Positions 11,101 to 19,000 of a stretch of DNA of 64,000 bases are shown one piece after another. Position numbers and translations under genes: made by a program. The stretch is from Cafeteria roenbergensis (lineage: Eukaryota > Sar > Bigyra > Bicosoecida > Cafeteriaceae): assembly GCA_008330645.1 (NCBI GenBank), contig VLTN01000002.1:434001-498000 (forward strand), given 5' to 3'. The notes below the pieces were generated by a model, which saw only the letters and a program-made list of their open reading frames with translations, made no database searches and was not told the origin of the DNA. Position 1 is the stretch's first letter; each line of letters starts with the position of its first letter.

Positions 11101-12955
11101 CAGCACTGTGGCAGGAGCCGCACGCGTCGTTGGCGAGCTAGTCGGGCGATCCGAGCTTGATTTTACCGCCGGGGCCCGATCAGCGAAGGATTGGGACGAG
11201 TCGCTGGGCGCGCTGGTCGTGTGGTGGCCCGCTGTGAGGCTGTGGCTCCGCGCCCTGGGCGAACTTGCTGCCTTCGTCCCGGGAATGCCGCACGGAGCGG
11301 GCGGTATACGGAGGGCCATTCTTGCTGCCGTTGATGCGGCCTGTGCCTCGCTTGCGTCGTGGAATGACATCGGCAACCTGCCAGCGCTCCCGGCACATAC
11401 TGGCAGCGCTGCGCTTGCAAGAGCCCGCCGTCGCACTGCAGGCTCGCTGCCCACCGAGCGCTGGGTCGGCCTGCCGCTCGCGGCCCGTGCCGCCGCTCCG
11501 CCTGCTGCCGCACCGTCCGGCTCGGAGAACAGCAAGGCCTCTGACCAGCCAACAAGTCCGGAACTGGCTGACGTCCCAGTTGCCGCGCTCGAAGCCTTGG
11601 CGGCGTGCCTGCTCGCGGCTGAGCAGCTCGACCGCCTCGCAGGGGAAAACGGCGGTCCGGCCGGCGAACCGGCCGACACGGCGAGAGCCGTGGCCCTTCG
11701 ACTTCGGTCCCTTGTGGCAGACGCGGAGACGGAAAGCGGAGAAGTGGCGGCTTCGGCTGCGCGCCAGCGCACGGCAGGGCAAGGCGTTCACGCTCCGGCG
11801 GCATTGGCGGCAATCCTGAGGCTTCTCTCGGATGCAGGACTCGCCACCTCCTCCGAGTCGCAGCGCGCTGCCTCTGCGCGTACCGTTGAGGACTTGCGCG
11901 AGGCGTTTGGCGATGCGTTTTCCGATCCACCGACCGACGCCCGGGGGCTTCATGAGTTCGTACGGGCGCTTGTGGACGCAGAGGCGGCTCTTTGGGCTCA
12001 GACGGTTTCCAGTTCGGCGTCGGCAGGGGGCGATGCTGCCGATGCCGCGTCGCTGGCACGGGTCGCCGCGGCCGCGGCGGCGCTGCTTTGCTGGTCCGTG
12101 GCGGATGCATGCTCCGTGCCCAAAGCCCCAGGCATTGCGGCGCGCGGCGACAGCAAGCCGGGCCTGGGTTCGGCCCACACGAGCTCCGGCCGGCGTGTTC
12201 CCGATGCTGAGCAGCTCGGCTCCGACGGCGCTTGCATGGCTTGGGCGGCATCGTGGCGTGCACCGAGGCGGCGATCCTTTGCTGCAGCGGCCTGTGATTC
12301 GCCTGAATGGCACCGACGCGCTTGGGAGGCTCTTCTCGGGGCACTCATTCGTCGCGTGAAGGCGCGGCCAGTGCGTGGGGCGACGGGCGTGGCTCTGGCA
12401 AGCGCGTGCTTGTTGTGCCAGCTGGCTCACGACGCGCGAGTTCCTGCCTCGGCCGTCCAGCACGTGGCTGCTGCCTGGCACCCTGACCACAGGCGGCACG
12501 GCGCTGCGTCGTCGTCCGATGCGCTGGCTGACGCCATTGCGCTGGCGACGTGCTCAGCCATCAGCGGACGTGGCGGTAGCCGCTCAATGCGAGCTGCGGC
12601 GCATGCGGCCTCAAGACGTTGCAGTCTGGTCGCCCCCCAGGCCACTGGCAGCGTGTGCCTTCAGCTCGAAATGCTGTCCGGGGAATCGAGCGAAGCTGGC
12701 GCCGCTGCTTCAGAGCCCGGGGCTGGGCGACCTCCAGGGAGTGCCCGTGCTCGATCGGGAGCTGTGCTCGCCTGGGCACAGAGGACAGTGTCGTCGGTCG
12801 AGAGGCTCTTGTTCGGGGAGCTCGCTGTTTCAGTGGCCGCAGCTGTGATCCCGAGCGATGAGACGCCGCCTGCGTCAGCAGAAGCTCTGACCAGCCCAAG
12901 TCCGACAAACTCCAGGCTCAGCGACGTTTGGAGCGACGACGACTGGGAAGCGTAA
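2123..12955 (+). CDS. NBAS: NBAS-like (Sec39-domain) vesicle-tethering protein, 3610 aa
   Basis: One uninterrupted frame of 3610 codons. The start is set at the first ATG, 2123; the frame stays open to a GTG at 2084. Residues ~140-560 look like the NBAS N-terminal beta-propeller: ACAWSPDGLMFAAALADG, then AGLAWVLDD, a stretch ending GVLAVAG, and LLAVVTADGAASLWD. Near residue 686 the pattern SFQVEAVAQSSPGALLQGLL plus LQEAAQAAEAFGLDQLPVAR matches the NBAS signature (R-Y-x-L-x-x-T-P-x-E-L-L then EAL-x-LA-x-YGLD). The following Sec39-type alpha-solenoid includes PHRLKLLASVPAAVPAWRVA, like the conserved PH...LS.IPE segment. In other eukaryotes NBAS acts with ZW10 and RINT1 in Golgi-to-ER retrograde tethering at the ER. 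This copy is much longer than the human one (about 2370 aa) through Ala-rich insertions and an SSSSSGGGGSGGGG run coded near 6320-6370. Its 3' end faces the zinc-finger gene 49 bp away. Confidence 0.7.
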   Translation: MLVQARSLAPPYLPDGAASGAGGHSLRHEGEWVAQPASLASLLPAASSHAETAALVAPAMAGSPGIERRGSWCGSGAEGRRMRCSPSAAVVAAARRRCPWRAIPSPTLRHVAVVQEGAISIRGARSGFEQDDATVEADISPRVQSASQGELCVPQLAACAWSPDGLMFAAALADGQHVVVLAMAEESMAADTPAVRTVCARLPWPASAGAAPDTFAGLAGLAWVLDDGAGPCGGCGQALVAVGWDGALQPAALPTPSDWPSSGPGSALPQLKCEAPAGQPSAAVSPSVLTSVDCAVGLSAAHGVLAVAGRLANPGESEVRRGCTHGVVILSRPRLPGRGWGLVSVLAASSAGAGDRQGSGTGADVALSASTLSRGAPGSVPPASAPGTARDEAAGRESRWQRALGPAGALRSDPDAPALPALPMLEAAAAGAGMGAAGIAGAAIGACSAAAAAAAAACAAAACCSRGAASVAPTSAELEQDRSTIAHMRAGGTSGSLLAVVTADGAASLWDAAAGTVRLQVGRVAEAKRSESAGGADSFLVASEAAPWSGGLLAVCGEASAPASRLVLLSAAGPGATVQASELVLAAALLARRDGTEGSPPTVLPPACLAAEPLGAAGLLLVRGAAAAVFRRSLEGGGSPVGPPASGTPVATLGDSAAGGKETTDGLAAQPRGLPTGPDGMRLLSVHRSFQVEAVAQSSPGALLQGLLDRGSLQEAAQAAEAFGLDQLPVARAAWSRFLADSGRHAPAEMHAAGGSGADRRGMQWWQPASWREAARALLPRAGSTAWAVGESLTAPFPSAEAAEQLALGLLEAVSVTGDDEAALRRRARVCRLLAFLRDLEAAEAHQAGGSWPIAQWLASPGADVVRWAEAASLLSIARRCAAGGATLALGWLLRTRPQQLVPHRLKLLASVPAAVPAWRVAALLPALPPGAGPAKTASGWYQAAPALASEGSKDSPEQTHAAPLCSPWVAAAPAEPGSAEAEAAAALPSDSPARAGGDATECSPLPDGFLGGSARRAAQLLCNPPREAMGHAAPVARGLGMLGLLRSLDASAGSPASSCPPTPPSCAATPRTPPPAALVPSGVAVRSPAAMPRARAVLSPRQGRPLVRASPPGVRPMRTLQPPTPPRARGTAARPSPTGTAARLVPRPRLLPPRTARPSLAVRPKPPLPGMPPTRPAPRRLAPRPRAAALGHPQRATSPPSAAQSSAALSVQAVAVALRPHSADPDAWAAASCALQACPAVVEEAVLLLAGRLAEVGERPDRAAELLDAAAQHCRLPAAARGRLARAAQAAALLAAVWARRLRGGLQLAAAPMGIPAPMRFVQLSPLEQARLLVRTNGPDGLDELLHRDVALAAWTGRGISLGQAEAIVGTDAAAAAAAVATHIAALAVAAELVDSLNGSGSSSSSGGGGSGGGGALRQGRGDRHAEPTCAAWWSGVSRAAGVLARAVGRSTLAPNSRACCVEAVKSIALAIVLAALSAPASWCNDPMLSEAVGSASRALEAVVREAAIQQDGVLKRLDAACAASGSSALAGDAQAQALLAGAATAAAACVPPGRVHSAARVAHLLLPAASVTSLADSAARVCQAVTAAGMAAPLGQGAPLSLGDLVAMQRGRRTEHGRGREASATTAAIRAAFESALDEPVPDEGAAQLAGPGGAAAAAAATSTAAAPPGRRGLLGNVIGLLSSARSGHRSLLSLGREAEPPAGATEDVAGRVRRAADGWAARLRALEALRSMVFAHEVPAEWVGARAALRVLRRSGQGALARLWSQGLVPGAKALLRAEAGSLSRATLEACRARCDAPGTAVSDAVQQAREQLLLASAHGDDEEEEDGVDSRGMSGDRATPAASESQRESAGDSTAADLAKAEACADAVEAAAQLGLPVPACELAAAVAAGPAAEQGRAMFRRVSRWLGSGAGVAAVAAASGWASLDDDDLAAAWDGLSWVAQLGASGRAATLAEYAAMLEPPSRPGGALPAPKASTAPPGGTAAQDAPGLLRAFLQAARGAGRDLAAEPGESAWLARWLEAEPYREQWRRAAALERLSFAALGLTGVTGCRANRALLAAAQTESEAEGVGPERLLASLRVAWAPPALDEARPPSPPRMGPASQQAVARLALLLSVVSSGRQDGAGRGGGAGRQDGPLFALAVLLRALLPGNETGARRRRSAVWRRLAATAARGRQWHVAASVAADAVRLLERREAAAVCGAVAAAAASAPPQLAAAAASGSLAACSPGGVSASLAVWADRCLAPARQRAPGPVVPFPHLLCLPDDVAADTASRSAAARLSAVPWNELAGDAGAGVGAALRSSRASALPVVLSLQRSVARAADPDSDSGLRASAAVVAALLHPNPAEDPFDSPDVPFVSDSALAVVAARVGRALSRAGDCSDATGSTGARLLAHASPQGALASVTAVVDTLLQASQGVPGGDTATQIPTGAATDSPWTAGQAHPMEAAAAAAAWEAALAQSDACAKLVGDDAAATATGGSDRFRQGPSSALGATPAVSTVRGRLQALTRLAAASARLEAAVVAAEASLGPVSLHGAGEASILVQALSHDGPLLPPAVLQLCAALGAKARPAARGALALGPIGPVVAAASQMCVSVSPDDAALAAWQAAASLLLGWASGAANADGDLQGCLCPDELMGLPAVRRALTPSGKDALRRAANRLVWPWVRQRPQQRARAAMAAAALLPPVAACDSAWEAVRVLSSTASASRGAISVEECRQVEDMVALTAATSDGAQMPAPPEATVAAAVARLAGAALIRCKADSASERAGVEQHEAPLRALAAALGSWASWALGRRVEMDSHSAAEVGAWACCSWPGGSDGPEGLAREAAAAWAVGARLLTGPDLRRLCVPLSPHCPSGPGASRMRVNSPAFVAALKASCAGEGEPTTEAEGLWWEQAWGPLEALRPLSAAAAARVAAAALESLPRLPPMSPTVMGQRAAAAAAQSKPALAQALEAVDAVTFTIACCKAAALLASPASATGTNATTCGGAPGSSTVAGAARVVGELVGRSELDFTAGARSAKDWDESLGALVVWWPAVRLWLRALGELAAFVPGMPHGAGGIRRAILAAVDAACASLASWNDIGNLPALPAHTGSAALARARRRTAGSLPTERWVGLPLAARAAAPPAAAPSGSENSKASDQPTSPELADVPVAALEALAACLLAAEQLDRLAGENGGPAGEPADTARAVALRLRSLVADAETESGEVAASAARQRTAGQGVHAPAALAAILRLLSDAGLATSSESQRAASARTVEDLREAFGDAFSDPPTDARGLHEFVRALVDAEAALWAQTVSSSASAGGDAADAASLARVAAAAAALLCWSVADACSVPKAPGIAARGDSKPGLGSAHTSSGRRVPDAEQLGSDGACMAWAASWRAPRRRSFAAAACDSPEWHRRAWEALLGALIRRVKARPVRGATGVALASACLLCQLAHDARVPASAVQHVAAAWHPDHRRHGAASSSDALADAIALATCSAISGRGGSRSMRAAAHAASRRCSLVAPQATGSVCLQLEMLSGESSEAGAAASEPGAGRPPGSARARSGAVLAWAQRTVSSVERLLFGELAVSVAAAVIPSDETPPASAEALTSPSPTNSRLSDVWSDDDWEA

Positions 12956-13004
12956 GGTGCTGGCGCATGTGAGCTGGGCCAGGATCGGGCCCGCGCTCTG
13001 TGCC

Positions 13005-16000
13005 TTAGTTTGGGGCGTTTTCAGCGTGCACTGTCCGCATGTGCGTCTTCATGTGGCTCGCATACCCAAACGCCTTCCCGCACTCTGGGCACTTGAAGTC
13101 CTTGCGGGCCGCGTGCACTGTCCGCATGTGCGTCTTCATGTGGCTCGCATACCCAAACGCCTTCCCGCACTCTGGGCACTTGAAGTCCTTGCGGGCTGCG
13201 TGCACTGTCCGCATGTGCCTCTTCATGGTGCCCGCCTGTCCAAACGCCTTCCCGCACTCTGGGCACTTGAAGTCCTTGCGGGCCGCGTGCACTGTCCGCA
13301 TGTGCCTCTTCATGTTGCCCGCCAGACCAAACGCCTTCCCGCACTCTGGGCAAACGTGGGGCGACTCGTGTAGCTTGCCAGCGTGCGATTGTGTCGCCCG
13401 GCAGCGGGATCGAAATTCTTGCCGTTTGGCGGTCGTGGGGCGAGCAGTCGCCGGCGCGACCCCTGATGGGAGGGGAAGCGTACGGCCTCTGTCTCTTCGC
13501 TGTTCAAGCGCGTAGGCTCTCCACGAGGCCGGTGACGCCGGCGGTGATGGGTCCAGGGACGCTTCGTCGTCGGAAGTTTCCCCCGCACTCGAGCTTGCCT
13601 CGCTCTCTCCGTCTCCGCCTTCGGACCACCCGTCACTGCTGTCGGAGGAGGACTCGCTTGCGCTGCTGCAACCCGCAGCAGCGGCAGACGGGTTCTGGCT
13701 GAGTGAGGTGAACGACCCAAGCAAGGGGCTCCTTGCCCGAGTGCTCGCTCGACGAGGCGGCAGAGGAAACTCTTGCTCTCGGCCGCTCCCCTCGTCTCGC
13801 AGCGGGGCTTGAATCGGTCTGATGGCCGCCGATTCCGGCGTTGCACTCGGGCCAAGGCTCTCGGTGGCGACGCCAGGCCTTTGAAGCGGCAAGTGACTTC
13901 CGTGAGTCGAGCCGTGTGCAGTTCCGAGGCTCGCGGCTGCCGATTGGGATGCCGAGAGCGCCAGCAGTGGCTGTGCTTGTTGCAGCAAGCTGCTGCCCGA
14001 TTCGGCGCTTCCTTTTGACGCGCCGGTCGATTCCAGAGCAAGCTGCACTGCTTCCCTGACCTCCGCTGCGAGGTCCAAGGGCGCCGGAACGCATTGCATT
14101 TGCAGGGCGCTGAGGCATGCCTGCACGGCCTCTGCTTCGCCGTCTGCGTCGGCGGCGAAGGGCAGCTCCGGAGCGAGACGTGGCTGCGCTTCGTCTTTGG
14201 CTACGCAAGCGAACCATGCCGCAGGGAATCGCCCGCCCCACAGCGCCAGCCTTCGCGGGCTGACTGGCCCATCCCCGAAGCGCCATCCCGTTCGCAGGGC
14301 ATCCGCACGTCTCTCAAAGGTGTCCCTTGCGGAGCGGAGTGTTACGACCCAAGCTTCAGGCTCCTGCCTTTGACTGCAACGCTGGCAAGAGGGCGGGCCG
14401 CCCGGGACACTGCCCGAGGCGGGTGGGCGTTTCGCCGCGTCGGCACCGCCAAGCACAAGCTGCTCCGCCGCTGAAACTCCGCACCTTGCGCAGAGCGCGA
14501 CCCAAGCAGCTGACAGCGGGAAAACATGCCCCGTCAGTGTTTGCACCAGCGGCACGACGCCGAGCAATCGCTCGGCAGAGGCCTGGACCGCTCTAGCCAG
14601 CTCCTCCGCACTCAGCCAGGCGGCCTGCAATCTATCCGGGTCCAGCGCCCGGGCAGTTTCGTCAAGCCGCTGAGCCCTCTCCCACTCCGCCCGGCAAGTC
14701 TGCACTTGACGCCTCCAGTCGGCAAGTTGGCCACCACGCTCTTTGCGGGCGAGCGGGGAGCCCCAGGCCTGCGCGAGCTCCAAAGGTTCGCGTCCTCTGC
14801 TCGCTTGCCCGAGACCGACAGAGGCCCAGCACCGCAGCGCGCCATCCCACGCCGACGTGACTACGTGCCGCAAGTCAACGAACGGGCTTGCCAGCCGCCG
14901 CACCAAGCGTGCAGCTTGGCGCGGCACTGGGGGGGGGCGCTCCCACAGCCAGCCCTTGCGCGGAGTCCCTGAGGCCCACCCCAGAGTTCGTCTGCCTGCC
15001 TTCGCCGCAAGCCAGCGAGGAATGAGAGCGGCGGGCACGGGCGGAAGCACGCCCGCGCTGCCGGCCATGGCTCCGCCGTCTGCTAGAGGTGTCGGTAGGG
15101 GCAGTCCCGTCGACCAGTCGTCCTTGCGCTGCATCGTGACAAGCGGCGAGCCCTTGACAGCAGCGCGGCAAGCAGCCTCTGACCCGCCAAGGCGCGTCGC
15201 TTGCCAAAACCGAGCTGCAGCAACGACTTGGAGCGCGGCAAGCTGGAGGGACGGCATGTCTCCAACGCTCAGTCGCGCAAAATGGGAGGGGTCGGTTCCG
15301 AGAATCACCACGCGTTGCGATTGGGGGTGCCCAGCATCGCAACCCCACTCGATATCGCTGTCAACAATGGGGAGCGCGGCCGGTTGGGCCGCTTCAGCGT
15401 CCCGTAGACCTAGGCGGAGCCTTGCGCCAGTCGAGAGTGGCCGAGGCCCAAGCATCTCGGCAGTCGGCTCCGAAACTTGAAGGCCTGGCAGCGGGGCGGG
15501 GAACGCCGAGACAACTCGCTCGCTGCCGCTGAAGAACTCCAGGCCTGCGCCGCCACTTCGAGGCTCGGGCCGTCGCTGCAGGCCGCCAGCCAGGGAGAGA
15601 ACCCTGCTCGGCGAAATGCCGCGATCCCCGACGATGACGGGGCCGAAGCGGCCAGGCAGCCCAGGGCAAGCCAGGAACACCTCTCCAGTGTCTCGGTCCA
15701 GGGCCGCTGTTTGCTCCGCACTCGCAGCGAACGCCACTCCCGGAACGACAGGGTGCTGCTGGCACGTTTCGCGCACGATCCAGCAGCACACTTCAGCAGA
15801 TGCCGCGTTTTGCAGGCACGGGGTGGCGTCGCTCTCGTCGCGTGCGTTGGGCCGCGGCCCGTGCTCTGGCGCCGCACCGAGGCCGGCTCGCATCGCTGGC
15901 GAAGCTGGCGAACTGTGCCCCCGCGGTGACACCGGCGGAGAAGCCTGCATCTTGGAAACAGCCGCAGCCTGTCCGTCGTCGAGTGGCAGCGGGGCAGAGA

Positions 16001-19000
16001 GCCACCCTTGTCCCGCGGCATCCGCGAGAGCGAACGCGCTGCAGGTGCCGGCGGAGGACAGCCAAAGCCTTGCCACCGCCGCCGCCGCACGGGCGAGCCT
16101 TGGAAGCACAACGTCGCGAGTGCGGGGGTCGCGCGGCAGCGCTGCGTTGTCCAAAAAGTCGCCACGAAGCTGTGGCAAGAGGCCCAAGATCGCGCTTGTG
16201 GCGGCGCGGCGGCTGACAGCGTCGCCACCACCGGCATCTGCCAGCGCAGAAGGGAGCGCACGCACGAGCAAGGCAAACTCCTGCGCGTTTCCAGTCGGGC
16301 ACACAGGCGGGAATCTGTCCAGCTGCGGCGGCCGGCCCTGCTCCAGGCCGGCCCCAACGGGGCTGTCCCTTTCGCTTGCGGCAGCTTGCCAGCACCTCGA
16401 AACCACCCAGCGCGCGGCCGCCGACGCGCTGCCCTGGAGGATGAGCCGGCACAGCTGCTGCAAGTGTTCGGCGCCGGGGAGCAGCGCCGAGACAAGTCGG
16501 CCCACTTCTCGCTCCAGGGAGAGCCCGTCCGAGTCCGCAGGCTCCGCGATGCACTGCTTCGAGCGGCCCGCAGCTCGCGAGAGAATCAACCTCATGACGA
16601 CTGAAGCCGCTTCCAAGAGCGCCAGCTGGGTCCGGTCCTTGCCAAGCTGGGTCCTCGTCCCTTGGACATCGTCTGAGCATCCTGCTCCTGGCGCCGCCGG
16701 ACTGGCTGTGCTTTCGCGCGGCGCCACCTCCTTCCGGTTCCCTGGAGTGGAGAGTGCCGGTCCGCACGCACTTTGGGCAAGTGCAGCAGCCTGGCGTCCA
16801 AGTGCGTGGGCCAGCGCGTCCCACCGAGGGTGGAGGGCGGCTTGATGGACCAACACGGAACGCGCCCGGAGTGCCATGGCGCCAGCGGCCGCAACCCTGG
16901 CACGAAGTCTGCATGCAGGGCACGCCGTCTCTGGCAAGCGCAATGCTCCTGAGCGGTCGCTCGGTTCCCGCGCGGCGGGGACCACTCCTGCAGCAGTGGC
17001 GGCCAGGGGCCACGGAAGCGAAGTCACGCTCTTCCCTGTTCGAGAAAGCCATCGGTGGATGTCTCGGGTGAGGGCTGGCCCGAGGCCAGCCGGGTCCGGG
17101 CCCTGAGCGTCGCTTCCAGGGAAGTCTCGAGGGATGTCGCCCGCTCCGCTGGCAGCCTCGCTGCTGCCCCAGGAAGCGTGAAGGTCGCGAGGGATGGGCA
17201 CCAGCCTCCCATCCCACGCGAGCCAGTCGAACCGACTGAGCATTGCAGACGTGCGGAACCCTCGACCGAGAGGGCGGCAAGGCAAGCGTTCGGGGCTCGG
17301 CAGCCCCGCGGCGGGCCCGCTGCGGCTGTGGCTGCCAGCAGCTCGACCTGGCGGACAGCGCGGCGCGGCCGGCGGGAATGGCGCCGAGCTTCGCCCGGCC
17401 ACTCTTTGGCCACGCATGCTCGCCGGCCACGCCATCTCCGAGAGCCATTGGCGGATCGGAGCCTCGCTCCAGCTCCGCCTGCCGCACGCCTCGCGGGCAG
17501 GTTGGCGATTCCCGTCTCGCTGCACAGAGCTGCGGCCGCGCGTGGGCGCGCTCGACTGTGGGGGGCTCGCTGCGGTGCCAGGTGCGGCAGCGCCCACGGC
17601 TGCTCCATGACCCCGCGGCGCTGCGTCTGCGGGATGCAAGCCTTGGTTGCGGTTAAGGCGGGCTTCCCGAGGCGTGGCACAGCCCTCCGGCGGCATGGCC
17701 CAGCCCGACTCTTGGGCGATCAGCTCCGTCGCAGCGGCAGCACAAGCCCACCGGCGAAGCCGGCCTTCCCGCGACAGGGATCCAGTGTTTCTTCCGCCTG
17801 CCGGGCCGCTGCCTGCCTCGGAAAGGTCGACGAGCTTGCGGCTGCTGGGCCGCCCGCTGGCTGTCCGAGGGCACTGCTGCCGTGAGTTGATCCTCTTGGC
17901 CGTCTCCTGGGCCAGCTCCAGTGCGAGGGCTGCAGCTTCGTCGGCAGCGACGGCGTGAGCTGCTGCCAAAGGACCGTGCGTCTGTGCGACGCCAGCTTGG
18001 ACGGCCTTGGGCCAACGTCTGCCGCGGACGTCCGCGCCGTGAACAGGAGCGGTCGGGTCGTCAGCGTGCGGCTCGCCTGCGGAAAATGCGGCGCGCATCT
18101 CGTCGACCTCGGGAACCGCTGCACTTGTAGCCAGTGCCTCCTGCTGCGACGAGAGTTTGCCGCCTGGTGGCAAAACGCCCGTCGCGCACCGGGAGTGGCG
18201 TCCCTCCGCCTCGAGGTCACGAACCAGGAGTGCTGCCTTGGCTGCAGCGCGGTTTCGGGCATCCTCCAATGCCGACGCACTGGCAGCCCGACTCCCGCTT
18301 TTGCGGCCGAGGCCGTGACGATGAGAGCCTCGCCCTGACGCGACGGCTTTGGCGACCAGCTGGGCAGTGATGCGATGCGTCTCCTGTTCGTACACCGCCT
18401 CGATATCCGTCGTGACCGAGAACAGATGCTCAGGCTTGAGCAGCCCAAACCAGGCAAGGACGTACGGTGCCTTCGCTTCCACAACTGGCCACTCCAGTCG
18501 AGCCGCAGTTGCGCCTGCCGCGAGCGTGAGCGACTTGGAGGCGCAGAACGCGTCCACGACCTCGCTGCGAATCTCGCCTGGCGGTGGCGTGGACTTGGCA
18601 GATGCGCCCGAATCGGTGCACCGGCCGTTCGAACCCCTGAGCTTGCAGCCTTCAAGCCACGCGGCCGGCACGCGCCCGATTGATGTGTCCAAGAGGCGGC
18701 TCGCGGCTCGCCGCCTTTCGCGAGCGAAGCTGGTTGTGGCTTCGCGAGCGCCACGTCGGCCCAAGCTGGTCTCCTCCCCAGCCTCAGGCTCCACTCTGAG
18801 CACAGGTGTCGCCCTTTGACGTGCTGCCCGCCAAGGCCTGGCCGCAGCTCGCGCACTGCTGCCACGCGCAGGACCACGCGGTTGGCCTTCGTCGGGAGAC
18901 CTCTCAGCTTCGCTGGGAACGCGCACCCAGGGCTCGACGGTCCATGGCTCCGGCAGCGCGACCAGCCCCAGGGCCGTCCGTGTCCGGGCCCACACGAAGA

